From CAUZJO01 sp963580245 (GTDB lineage: Bacteria > Sumerlaeota > Sumerlaeia > MVZB01): 64,000 bases of DNA. This document shows, piece after piece, positions 53,353 to 61,980 of the stretch. The notes under the pieces are model-generated. The model saw only the letters and a list, made by a program, of their open reading frames with translations. It was not told the origin of the DNA and did no database searches. Position 1 is the first letter of the stretch. The number at the start of each line of letters is the position of its first letter. The stretch covers positions 62,001 to 126,000 of the forward strand of contig CAUZJO010000001.1 in the NCBI GenBank assembly GCA_963580245.1, given 5' to 3'. The position numbers were made by a program, and so were the translations under genes.

Positions 53353-54001
53353 ATTAGAAGGCCTCCTATTTTCAGGGAAGAGAGAGGAAGCAAAAACGGA
53401 GCCAACTCTAATCAGGGGCGGCCCGGCGCCGTCCTGGGGATCGTTATCGCTTATGTTTTCTCCGTTTAAGACCACTTGGGCCTTTCTAACGATGTCAAGA
53501 GTCGGGATTGTTGGCGAAATCGACCAACTCTTGTCCGGGCCGTAACTGATTGAGATGAGACCGCCCACCCGACGCTTAGACCCCAGGTTCCCGCGAAAAA
53601 CATCCCGAATTGAATCCAATGTGCAGCCCGGTGCATCCTCGCGGCGGGAAAGTAAACAAACCCCTGCTATTCGTGGTCGGGTCGGATCATTCCATCCGGA
53701 TACGAATCGTGGGTGATTGGGTGGGCGCACGCCGTGCCATCCATCGAAGATCGTGAAAACAATCACAATCCGGGGAGGAGAAATCGGATAGGTAAGAACG
53801 TTGTTTTGAGCGGGGTGATCGCCAAAATCGACCAACGATTGTCGAAAATGGCCCACTTCAGGAAAGCGCGAGATCCATCCATATTGAACTTGTGGTTAAT
53901 GACCGAGTCGTGTTTGCTTTGGCTGTGCGAAGCGCGTTATTCGGTTCAGACCGCTTCGCGCGAACGTATCAGGCGTAAAAGTCAGTCAGACGGCGCATGC
54001 C
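53353..54001. other. Intergenic region, no supported gene
   Basis: About 650 bp between divergent genes. Frames on both strands are shadows without domains. Two related segments, AAATCGACCAACTCTTGTC (near 53515) and AAATCGACCAACGATTGTC (near 53823), form an imperfect direct repeat and could be operator-like. Confidence 0.4.
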
Positions 54002-54988
54002 ATGAAATCCGAAACCGCGACCGACATCGATGACCTGTTGCTCAAGACCAGCCGGACTTTCGGCATCTCGATCCCGCGCTTGCCCCATCCGCTGCGTGAT
54101 GAGATCACCCTGGCCTACCTCTTGTTTCGCATCGCCGACACCTTCGAGGACGCGACGCGATGGCCGATGCAAACCAAGATCAACGCCCTCGATGATTTCG
54201 CGCGGGCACTCCAAGGCGCCTCGGCCGAGCGCATCAGGGGATTGTCCGCCCGCTGGGTCGAGGCTCCCCCGTGTGACCATGAGGGATACATCGAGTTGCT
54301 CGCCCAGACCCCGTCGGTGGTGGAGCAGGCGCTGGGACTTCCGGACCCCTCTTGCCGGCGAATCATCGCGCACACCCTACGTACCATCGACGGGATGAAA
54401 GTCTATGTGGCGCGCACGACGCCGGCGGGGCAGTTGCGACTTGAGGATATCGAAGACCTGCGCCGCTATTGCTACGTGGTGGCCGGGATCGTCGGCGAGA
54501 TGCTGACCGATCTGTTCCTGCTTCACTGCGCTTCCCTGGGCAAGGTCGAGGGCGTCCTGAGAGAAAAGGCCAAACTGTTCGGCGAAGGGCTGCAACTGGT
54601 CAATATCCTCAAGGATTGCGCCGGCGACGCCGACGAGGGGCGTTTTTATATCCCCGAGACGGTCGGTCGGGGCCGCGTGTTCGCGCTGGCGCGCCACAGC
54701 CTGGAGGAGGCCGCCGATTACCTGCTCACGGCGCGCGAAAGCGGGGCGGCCCCCGGCATGCTTGCTTTTCTGGCCCTGCCGCTGTTCCTGGCCTGGGGGA
54801 CGCTTGATAGGGTCGAGGCCGCCGGACCCGGCGCTAAACTCACCCGCCCCGAGGTCCTGCGCTTCATCGCGTGCGTCGATCAAGCCTTCGAAGCACCCGA
54901 CGCCAACGTAACCATCGAATTCCTCCACGAACTCTGCCGGTCCGTGGTCCAGGCCGATCACGACGGCGTCCGGTCTTCGCGGGCCTGA
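54002..54988 (+). CDS. Squalene/phytoene synthase family protein
   Basis: Head-to-head condensation of two farnesyl (or geranylgeranyl) diphosphates. The 328-residue all-helical prenyl synthase has the first Asp-rich motif in YLLFRIADTFED (residues ~38-50), CYVVAGIVGEMLTDLF, and the second motif region LVNILKDCAGDADEGRFYIP. RTFGISIPRLP at the N-terminus resembles squalene-synthase-like members. Bacterial homologues feed hopanoid, sterol or carotenoid pathways; no cyclase or desaturase is in view, so the product is undetermined. ATG 54002 start, separate promoter assumed. Confidence 0.9.
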   Translation: MKSETATDIDDLLLKTSRTFGISIPRLPHPLRDEITLAYLLFRIADTFEDATRWPMQTKINALDDFARALQGASAERIRGLSARWVEAPPCDHEGYIELLAQTPSVVEQALGLPDPSCRRIIAHTLRTIDGMKVYVARTTPAGQLRLEDIEDLRRYCYVVAGIVGEMLTDLFLLHCASLGKVEGVLREKAKLFGEGLQLVNILKDCAGDADEGRFYIPETVGRGRVFALARHSLEEAADYLLTARESGAAPGMLAFLALPLFLAWGTLDRVEAAGPGAKLTRPEVLRFIACVDQAFEAPDANVTIEFLHELCRSVVQADHDGVRSSRA

Positions 54989-55180
54989 TGTCGGCGCGGG
55001 GTCTCTTCCGAGCTTTTGCGAGCTGAGCCCTGGGACCGGGTCGGCCACCATGACCGGGAGTCCCTCCGCCCCCCGGCGTTTAGCGCTTTGGCGGGGCCGC
55101 TTGGAATGTTAGGATGGACGGCCATTGGGAAGCCCACGATCAGCCTGATGATTAGGCGCGGAAAGAAAGGTGAAGGGCTA

Positions 55181-55819
55181 ATGAGTCTGTTTCCATCGTC
55201 ACCCCCACGAATCGACCATGAGGGCCTGGATGAACACCTGGCGACCCACGAGACTAATCCCCGCATCGCCGAGTTGACCCACCAGTTGCTTGCCGAAATC
55301 GGGGAGGACCCCGACCGTCAGGGCCTGGCGCGCACCCCCGTCCGCGTGGCCAAGACGTGGAATGAACTGACCCGCGGTTACCGGACAAACCTCGAGGACC
55401 TCGTCAACGGGGCGATCTATGATGAGAAATACGACGAGATGGTCGCCGTCAAGAGCATCAATTTCTTCTCGCTCTGCGAACATCACCTGATTCCCTTTTT
55501 CGGCCGCTGCAACGTGGCCTACATTCCGAACGGGCGGGTGATCGGCCTATCCAAGATCCCGCGCATCGTCGAAATGTTCGCCCGACGCCTCCAGCTCCAG
55601 GAGCGCCTGACCGCCCAGATCGCCGAATCGATCGACGGCGTGCTGCGTCCCAAGGGCGTGGCGGTGGTCATGGAGGCCTATCACATGTGCATGATGATGC
55701 GCGGCGTCGAGAAGCAGGATAGCGTGACCACGACCAGCGAGATGCTGGGGGTCTTCAAGACCAATCCCCAGACCCGCAACGAGTTTCTCAGCCTGATGTC
55801 GATGAAGCTGACCTCCTAA
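55181..55819 (+). CDS. folE: GTP cyclohydrolase I
   Basis: Converts GTP to 7,8-dihydroneopterin triphosphate, the first step of folate/pterin and queuosine-type pathways. A 212-residue type I enzyme: DPDRQGLARTPVRVAKTW, zinc-site SLCEHHLIPFFG, GLSKIPRIVEMFARRLQLQERLT, and the second zinc Cys in HMCMMMRGVEKQDSVT. Start taken at ATG 55181 (MSLFPSSPPR) with AAGG upstream; the longer frame to 55016 has no coding look. Confidence 0.95.
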   Translation: MSLFPSSPPRIDHEGLDEHLATHETNPRIAELTHQLLAEIGEDPDRQGLARTPVRVAKTWNELTRGYRTNLEDLVNGAIYDEKYDEMVAVKSINFFSLCEHHLIPFFGRCNVAYIPNGRVIGLSKIPRIVEMFARRLQLQERLTAQIAESIDGVLRPKGVAVVMEAYHMCMMMRGVEKQDSVTTTSEMLGVFKTNPQTRNEFLSLMSMKLTS

Positions 55820-55856
55820 CCGAACCGATTCCTGAACCGCGTCTGGGAGAACGATC

Positions 55857-56660
55857 ATGAAAGCGAAATCTCGATCGGGGCGATTCATGATGAAACGGCT
55901 CGCCGCCGTGACGTTGCTGGGGTTCCTATGGCTGGCGGCCGCCGTACCCCCCGCGACCGCTGGCCGTGTTGAAGGCATCAGTGATGGCGGCGGCCGAGGC
56001 GGCTCGTCCGGTGAGTCCTCGGGCGATCACGTGGGTCGGGCCGGCGGTGACGGCGAGGGCCGGAGTGCCGGGCGCGTGGGCCGCCACGAATTCAATCGCA
56101 ACTACAACGACGCGGGGGACAGCGATGTCCGTCGCCGGGGCGATGAGCGGGGGGGCAACGCCGGGCGCGATCGCCGTCGCCGGGCCGGTGACGATTATGG
56201 CGGCCATGACCCCCACGGCGATCATCGCAGGTATCGGGATCGATATTACGGTTCCCACCCAGACTATTATCCCCGCGCTTACCGTCATTATTACGGTCCC
56301 CCTTTCTATTACTATACCGACCGCCACGAGGACGACGCGCCCCTCGGGCGATCGAGCGCGAGTCACACAGTGGTCCCGCGCGACAGCCTGTGGCTCGAGG
56401 GCCGTTACGCATGGAGCCCCAAAGAGGACGTGCTCGAGGGTGAGTTCGTTGATGTTTTCCACCCCGCCGGCCACCGCCAACTCGAGGACGGAACGCTGGA
56501 GTTGCTTGAAGAGGAACGAACCACGCGCGAGCCGAAGGTCCGCATCATATTGACCAAGACCTGGATCGAGGGGCAGTACGACCCAGACTTTGCGCCTGCC
56601 CCCGATGCTGCTGACCCCGGGCCTTCGGATGACGCTCCCGGCCGGCGGGAGGAAGAGTAG
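55857..56660 (+). CDS. Secreted Gly/Arg/Asp-rich protein
   Basis: A 267-residue exported protein: signal peptide MMKRLAAVTLLGFLWLAAAV, then a long low-complexity stretch rich in Gly, Arg, Asp and Tyr (RDRRRRAGDDYGGHDPHGDH, RYYGSHPDYYPRAYRHYYGP), and a compact C-terminal ~90 residues (LWLEGRYAWSPKEDVLEGEF ... RIILTKTWIEGQYDPDFAP). GGGAGAA precedes the ATG by about 7 nt. No family recognised. It abuts the next gene (stop then ATG directly), so the two are co-translated. Confidence 0.75.
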   Translation: MKAKSRSGRFMMKRLAAVTLLGFLWLAAAVPPATAGRVEGISDGGGRGGSSGESSGDHVGRAGGDGEGRSAGRVGRHEFNRNYNDAGDSDVRRRGDERGGNAGRDRRRRAGDDYGGHDPHGDHRRYRDRYYGSHPDYYPRAYRHYYGPPFYYYTDRHEDDAPLGRSSASHTVVPRDSLWLEGRYAWSPKEDVLEGEFVDVFHPAGHRQLEDGTLELLEEERTTREPKVRIILTKTWIEGQYDPDFAPAPDAADPGPSDDAPGRREEE

Positions 56661-56939
56661 ATGGAACCGATCGCTCCCGAACTGCTCGAAATCCTCGTCT
56701 GCCCCGAATCGCACCAACCCGTTCGCCCGGTGCCAGCCGAGATCGTCAAGCGGCTGGCCGCGCTCCAGGCCGAGGGACGGCTCAAGAACCGTGTCGGCCA
56801 GCCGGTCACCGACGCCCTCCAGGCCGCCCTTGTCCGCGAAGACGGCCGCTACGCCTATCCGGTCACGGACGGCATCCCGGTGATGCTGATCGATGAAGCC
56901 CTACCCCTGGACCAGCTGGACACGCCCCCAGACCAATGA
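56661..56939 (+). CDS. Trm112/UPF0434 (YcaR)-like small protein
   Basis: A 92-residue protein with the Trm112-family frame LLEILVCPESHQPV at the N-terminus and YAYPVTDGIPVMLIDEA near the C-terminus. Classical members have CPxC plus further zinc cysteines and 60-70 residues; here only one Cys remains and there is a ~30-residue central insertion, so zinc binding is doubtful. Such proteins partner methyltransferases or other enzymes. The ATG follows the upstream stop with no gap. Confidence 0.8.
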   Translation: MEPIAPELLEILVCPESHQPVRPVPAEIVKRLAALQAEGRLKNRVGQPVTDALQAALVREDGRYAYPVTDGIPVMLIDEALPLDQLDTPPDQ

Positions 56940-57015
56940 TCGCATCACAACGCAGAGCTGCTCCGGCCGTTCGCGCGGCAATATCCCCCGCGCGCGGGCT
57001 TGGCCGAGACAGCCG

Positions 57016-57936
57016 ATGAGCGCCGTGCGATTCTCCGTCGTCATCCCGGTCCGCAACCGCCCCGCCGAAATACGCCGCTGCGTATGGGGCGTGCGGACAT
57101 GCGAGTATCCGGAAGACCGCTACGAGATTATCGTCGTCGACAACGGCTCGACCGACCGCACCGCCACCGAGGCCGAGCGCGCCGGGGCCTGGGTCGTCCG
57201 CGAGCCGGTCGCCAACCGCTGCCGGGCGCGCAACCTGGGCGTGGCCGCCGCCCGCGGCCGCTGGATCGTTTTCCTCGACAGCGATTGCGTCCCCGCGCGT
57301 GGCTGGTTGGCCGCCCTTGGACGGGCCGTCGAGGCGGTGGAATCGGACGGTGCCGGCGACCGCATCGCGGCGCTGGCCGGCCCGGTGCGGCCCGCGCCCC
57401 CCACCACGACCGTCGAGGCCTACATCGCCCGACGCCGTTGGATCGATCAGGAGAAATTCCTGGCCGAAGGCCGCCGTTACTCTCCCCCCTTCGCCGCCAC
57501 CGCGAACCTGACCGTCCGCCGCGACCTCTATCGGGGCCTGGGGGGGCTCGATCCAGACCTGGCGACCGCGGGCGAGGACGCGGATTTCTGCTGGCGGCTG
57601 GCCGGGGAGGGTTGGCGGCTCCGATACGTCCCCGAAGCCGAGGTCACCCACCACCACCGGGCCACGCTGGGCGGCCTGTGGTGTCAGGCCTATCATTACG
57701 GGATCGGCAACGCCGAGCTGTTCGCCAAATGGCGCCGCCAGTGGGGGGCTTGCTGCTGGATCGAACCGTCGCACTATATTTGGGCGTTGAAAGCCTCTCT
57801 AAAAACCCCGATCCAATCTTGGCGGGGAGGCAACCCGCTGGATCGCCAAACCCCGCTCTACGATGCGATGTCCAATGTAGCAATGGCTCTGGGTCGCGCC
57901 GTGGGTGGGATGCGCAGGGGGGTTTTGGTCCTGTAA
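57016..57936 (+). CDS. Family 2 glycosyltransferase
   Basis: A 306-residue GT-A enzyme from ATG 57016: FSVVIPVRNRPAEIRRCVWG, IIVVDNGSTDRTATEAE, NRCRARNLGVAAARGRWIVF, LDSDCVPARGWL (DXD), a GGLDPDLATAGEDADFCWRLAGEGW acceptor region, and VTHHHRATLGGL. A C-terminal helical region follows. Probably transfers a sugar in surface glycan or lipid glycosylation. The upstream frame to 56893 is the overlap with the Trm112-like gene. Confidence 0.88.
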   Translation: MSAVRFSVVIPVRNRPAEIRRCVWGVRTCEYPEDRYEIIVVDNGSTDRTATEAERAGAWVVREPVANRCRARNLGVAAARGRWIVFLDSDCVPARGWLAALGRAVEAVESDGAGDRIAALAGPVRPAPPTTTVEAYIARRRWIDQEKFLAEGRRYSPPFAATANLTVRRDLYRGLGGLDPDLATAGEDADFCWRLAGEGWRLRYVPEAEVTHHHRATLGGLWCQAYHYGIGNAELFAKWRRQWGACCWIEPSHYIWALKASLKTPIQSWRGGNPLDRQTPLYDAMSNVAMALGRAVGGMRRGVLVL

Positions 57937-58361
57937 GGGGTCACGGACGGCAAGGCTCGATAAAAATGAGAGACCCGCGCATCTCAAATTGACGGGCGAG
58001 GACGACATCTTGTCCCGACCTGAGGGTGCTTTTCCGCCAAGAGGATGTGCGGATTTCCGCACAAATCGCAAAATGAAACACCCACTGCCGCACAACATTG
58101 TGCATGGACAACCGAACGGGGAGGATTTTTTCGTTCGCGAGTAATAGTCTAAGGATTCAGGCGTTCTAGCGACTAAAGGACTGGGATGTCAGTTGTTAGG
58201 CCGCCCGTGGCCCAACGGCGAAAGATCCCGATCCCCCTTCGGTCTGAGGGCCGAACGGCGAGATCCACTCAAGATTCCAAGGACGGCCTTCGCAATTGGC
58301 CCGCTTTTAGCTCTAAACCGTGCTTAGCATAGATGGCCGACCTGAACTGGCGTTGATGACA
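57937..58361. other. Intergenic region, no supported gene
   Basis: No frame has coding character. A short direct repeat (AACGGCGA..GATCC at about 58214 and 58254) and GC-rich palindromic stretches lie upstream of the DsbD-type gene. Confidence 0.4.
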
Positions 58362-60836
58362 ATGAAGAACTTGGCTGCTCATCCCATGGGTGATGTTACA
58401 GACAGAAGCGCATTCGGGCGGCCGCTCCTCGTCGCGATTCTTGTGTTAGCGCTCTTTCAGGCGGCCGGGACGCCCGCCATGGCGCAGCCCGCCGCTCCCG
58501 GCGAGGACGACGCGCATGCTCGCGGTCGGCTGATCACCGACGTCAATTCGATCCAACCGGGCCAGCCTTTCCACCTCGGTTTTCTGTTCGATATGGACCC
58601 CGGCTGGCACATCTATTGGGCCAACAGCGGTGACGCGGGTTTGCCCACCAGCATCGCCTGGGAGTTGCCCGAGGGCTTTAGTGCCGGGCCGATCCAGTGG
58701 CCGGTGCCCGAGCGGATCGAGGCGGGCGGGCTGATCACCTATGGCTATCACGGTAAGGTTTTACTTTTCGCCACGATCACCCCGCCTGGCGAGGGGTCGG
58801 TGGCTTCGGGGCCTCTCGGATTCAGTGCTAGGTCCGACTGGCTGGTCTGCGAGGAGATCTGCGTCCCGGGCGATGCGGCGGGCAACCTGCGGCTCGCTTT
58901 CGGCGACGGTGCCCCTTCGGTCGAGGCGCCGATCTTTCAGAAATTCGCTGGCCGGCTCCCCCAGCGCACGCTTTTCGATTCGGGCAAGGTCGATCTCGAA
59001 GAAGCGGATTGGCCGCTGGGCGTCCACGCGCGCGTGGACGATCCCAGGCCCGTTCCCGGCGAGCCGACCCAATGGACCCTCGAGTTCGCTCCGCGCTCGC
59101 CCTGGCGGATTGACGTTGCCGCGAAAGGCGACCAGGCGGCGGGCGTTTTCCCTCTGGTCCCCACCAAGTGGAAGGCCGGTCACGCCGAGGCCGTTCAGAC
59201 CGCGCCGGAGAGCATCGTTTTCAGTTGGTCGCCCCAGCCGCGGGCAAGAGCCAAGCCCACGGAGGCATATGCGGACGTGCAGGACTTGGACTCCTCCATG
59301 CTGCTACAGGCCGTGGTCCGGCTCCCTCTGATCAACCCCCAGACCAACGAGCGCAAGTTGTCGTTGTTCACGGTGGCAAGGGCCGCCGAGGTGGCCTCGC
59401 CCGGCCAGACGGCGGCCGGCGGCGCACCGGCACCGACGACGAAGGTTGAGCAACCGACCGAGCCTGCTCCCGCCGGGTCCGCCCCCGATCAACAGGCCGA
59501 GGCCGCGCCCGGACTGAGCTTCCTCGGTGAATCAGAGGCGGTGTTGCCCTTGTGGCTGATGCTGATCTACGCCTTCATCGGCGGCGTGATCCTGAACATC
59601 ATGCCGTGCGTATTGCCGGTCGTCTCGCTCAAGGTTTTGGGGTTCGTCCGCCAGTCGGGCGAGCATCCGCGCCGCGTGCTGCTGCTGGGATTGACGTACG
59701 CCGCCGGAGTCCTGGTTTCGTTCCTCGTGCTGGCGTTGGCCGTGATCGGGGTGCAGACTGCCGGATCACAGGTGGGTTGGGGTTTCCAAATGCAGGAACC
59801 GCGATTTGTCATCGTGATGGCGACGATCGTGCTGGTTTTCGGCTTGAGCCTGTTTGGCGTGTTTACGATCGATCTACCAGGGTCCGCGGCGTCGGGGATG
59901 GGGGCCGCCGCGCGAAGCGAAGGATTCGGCGGGTCATTCTTCAACGGCGTGCTGGCCACCGCATTGGCCACCCCTTGCACGGCCCCGTTCCTTGGCGTGG
60001 CGTTGGGGTTCGCCTTCTCGCAGTCATCCGGCGTCGTTGTGTTGTTCTTCTTAACGATCGGCGCGGGGCTTGCGGTGCCCTATGTGCTGCTTGCCATCAA
60101 GCCCGCATGGCTGCGCGCGCTCCCGAAACCGGGTCCCTGGATGGAGACGTTCAAGCAACTAATGGGGTTCCTCTTACTGGCGACGCTGGTATGGCTGTTG
60201 CACGTGCTGGGTCAGCTCGTGGACGCCGCCGGGTTGACCTGGACTCTGGCCTACTTGGTGGCGGTCGGCTTCGGCTGCTGGATCGTGGGCAAGGGGCTTT
60301 ACATGCGGGCCGGTCGGCGACGTATGGCATGGGTCTCCGCGTTGCTGCTGGTCGCGATTGGCTACGCCATTTTTCCCGGACGCTACCTGAAAGGCTTCGA
60401 GCGACGGATCAGCCAGCAGGTTGAAACCGGCACGGCCCAGACTGCTTTGGCGAGCCATGGCCTGATTCAGTGGGAACCCTTCTCGGTGGATCGAATCGAA
60501 CAACTCGTGGACGACGGGCGGACCGTCTTTGTTGATTTCACGGCCGAGTGGTGCATTACGTGTAAGTTTAATGAGAGCACCGTTTTGGAGACCGAACGGA
60601 TCCGAGAAGCTTTTGAAGCGCACGAAGTCGTCCCCCTGAAGGCGGACTGGACTAGCCGAGATGAATCAATCGGCGCCGTCCTGCGCCAGTTCGGCCGTAG
60701 CGGCGTTCCGCTTTACGTGATCTTTCCGGCCGGGCGCGCTTCGGATCCAATCGTCCTCCCCACATTGATTACGGCGGGGATGATTGAGGAAAACCTGAAG
60801 GAGGCCGACGCGCGGACGATCGCGGCTTCACGCTAG
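58362..60836 (+). CDS. DsbD/ScsB-type thiol-disulfide transporter
   Basis: About 824 residues; moves electrons from cytoplasmic thioredoxin across the inner membrane to periplasmic partners. Signal helix, then an N-terminal periplasmic DsbD-alpha/DsbC-like domain with the redox pair in DWLVCEEICVPGD. A Pro/Ala-rich linker and eight predicted transmembrane helices follow, with the membrane cysteines in NIMPCVLPVVSLK and ATALATPCTAPF. The C-terminal thioredoxin-fold domain has AEWCITCKFNE (CxxC). All three redox pairs are intact. Start uncertain (ATG 58362, ATG 58356 or GTG 58320). A redoxin gene follows 123 bp downstream. Confidence 0.92.
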   Translation: MKNLAAHPMGDVTDRSAFGRPLLVAILVLALFQAAGTPAMAQPAAPGEDDAHARGRLITDVNSIQPGQPFHLGFLFDMDPGWHIYWANSGDAGLPTSIAWELPEGFSAGPIQWPVPERIEAGGLITYGYHGKVLLFATITPPGEGSVASGPLGFSARSDWLVCEEICVPGDAAGNLRLAFGDGAPSVEAPIFQKFAGRLPQRTLFDSGKVDLEEADWPLGVHARVDDPRPVPGEPTQWTLEFAPRSPWRIDVAAKGDQAAGVFPLVPTKWKAGHAEAVQTAPESIVFSWSPQPRARAKPTEAYADVQDLDSSMLLQAVVRLPLINPQTNERKLSLFTVARAAEVASPGQTAAGGAPAPTTKVEQPTEPAPAGSAPDQQAEAAPGLSFLGESEAVLPLWLMLIYAFIGGVILNIMPCVLPVVSLKVLGFVRQSGEHPRRVLLLGLTYAAGVLVSFLVLALAVIGVQTAGSQVGWGFQMQEPRFVIVMATIVLVFGLSLFGVFTIDLPGSAASGMGAAARSEGFGGSFFNGVLATALATPCTAPFLGVALGFAFSQSSGVVVLFFLTIGAGLAVPYVLLAIKPAWLRALPKPGPWMETFKQLMGFLLLATLVWLLHVLGQLVDAAGLTWTLAYLVAVGFGCWIVGKGLYMRAGRRRMAWVSALLLVAIGYAIFPGRYLKGFERRISQQVETGTAQTALASHGLIQWEPFSVDRIEQLVDDGRTVFVDFTAEWCITCKFNESTVLETERIREAFEAHEVVPLKADWTSRDESIGAVLRQFGRSGVPLYVIFPAGRASDPIVLPTLITAGMIEENLKEADARTIAASR

Positions 60837-60959
60837 GCGGCGTCGCGTAAACGAGTCGTGTAGGAAAGTTTCCTCCCGTGCGTTTTAACAAGGGGAGGCA
60901 GGGGACAGGTTAAGCGCCCGTCCACCATTTCAGTCGATTCAAAAGAAGGAGGATTTCAG

Positions 60960-61583
60960 ATGCAATTCGGTACGAAACTCGCTCTAGGGCTATTGGCCCT
61001 GTTCGTGTTGGTCGCCGGCACCGCTTACGCGGGGATTGATTCGGACAAGAAAGTCAAACTTGGCGAGCCGGCCGTCGACTTTACGCTCAATGACTCCGAG
61101 GGCAAGCAGCACAGCCTTTCCGACTTCAAGGGCAAGACGGTGGTGTTGGTCTGGACGAACCCGGACTGCCCATACGTGGTTCCGCACTGCCAATCGCGCA
61201 CGCTTGATGCGATCGACGCGAAGTTCGATGATGAGAAGGTGGCGATTCTCCAGATCGATAGCACCGACACCGGCTCGGTCGAACGCACCAAGAAGACGGC
61301 GCAAAAGTATGAGTTGGAAGTCATGACGCTGCATGACTTCGACGGCAAGGTGGGGCGGACCTACGGTGCCAAGACGACCCCCCATTGCTTCGTGATCGAC
61401 GCCGAGGGCAAACTCGTTTATGAAGGCGCCCTCGACAACGCGCCGCGTGGGCAAATCAGGGGCGATGACACGAAAAAGGTCAATTACGTCGAGGCCGCGC
61501 TCAACGACGTGATGGCGGGCCGCGCACCGGCCATCCAATCGACGACGCCTTACGGCTGCGGCGTCAAATATGCCAAGAAGTAA
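60960..61583 (+). CDS. Exported redoxin / AhpC-TSA-like thioredoxin-fold protein
   Basis: A 207-residue periplasmic protein: signal peptide LALGLLALFVLVAGTAYAG, then a thioredoxin-fold domain (VDFTLNDSEGKQHSLSDFKG, VLVWTNPDCPYVVPHCQSRT, GRTYGAKTTPHCFVIDAEGK with cis-Pro). The catalytic region has Cys-Pro-Tyr and a second Cys five residues later, not CxxC, which suggests a peroxiredoxin-like or atypical two-Cys site. The C-terminal TTPYGCGVKYAKK matches the (G)CGIKW end of planctomycete redoxins. AAGGAGG precedes the ATG. It is likely reduced by the DsbD-type neighbour. Confidence 0.88.
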   Translation: MQFGTKLALGLLALFVLVAGTAYAGIDSDKKVKLGEPAVDFTLNDSEGKQHSLSDFKGKTVVLVWTNPDCPYVVPHCQSRTLDAIDAKFDDEKVAILQIDSTDTGSVERTKKTAQKYELEVMTLHDFDGKVGRTYGAKTTPHCFVIDAEGKLVYEGALDNAPRGQIRGDDTKKVNYVEAALNDVMAGRAPAIQSTTPYGCGVKYAKK

Positions 61584-61615
61584 GGAGCTTTTGCGGGACG
61601 CAACACACCCGTAAG

Positions 61616-61664
61616 TTTTGTCCCGGGCCGACCATCCCTTATATGGTTGACGTCCCGGCAAAAA
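61616..61664 (+). terminator. Imperfect long hairpin after the redoxin gene
   Basis: GTTTTGTCCCGGG..GACCAT pairs with ATGGTTGACGTCCCGG..AAAAAC around a CCCTTAT loop, 33 bp after the redoxin stop. A second imperfect pair, GCGGTCCGG (61678-61686) with CCGGACCGC (61755-61763), follows. There is no T-run on the plus strand, so it is a structured 3' end and not a classic terminator. Confidence 0.4.
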
Positions 61665-61980
61665 CAGCCTGCAGGCAGCGGTCCGGTCTGCTCAATTCGG
61701 TTATCCCTCTTCCCTTCCCCCCTCCCATCTAAGCCAGTGGGGTAATCGAACAGGCCGGACCGCAGGATTTACCCGGCGCGGTGACCGCCCCAACGAACGG
61801 GCGGTCGCCGCGCCGATCTTTTTATTATAGCACTTATCCCCATTATGCCAGCGGATCGCACGTTTTTATTTGGCTGGGTTTCTCGCCTGGCGCGGAGGCG
61901 CCGTGCCGTCTTAGCATCCTGGGAGAGAGTCGGCCTCCCGAGCACCGCCGGCGTGACGGTCCGCATTCCCGCAAGAGCCC

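Noticed and set aside
53713..54033. 106-codon plus-strand frame before the squalene/phytoene synthase
   Set aside because: No domain, no ribosome site, and it overlaps the start of the real gene in another frame.
57905..58144. 79-codon frame after the glycosyltransferase
   Set aside because: Starts inside the real gene in another frame and shows no coding character in the intergenic part.
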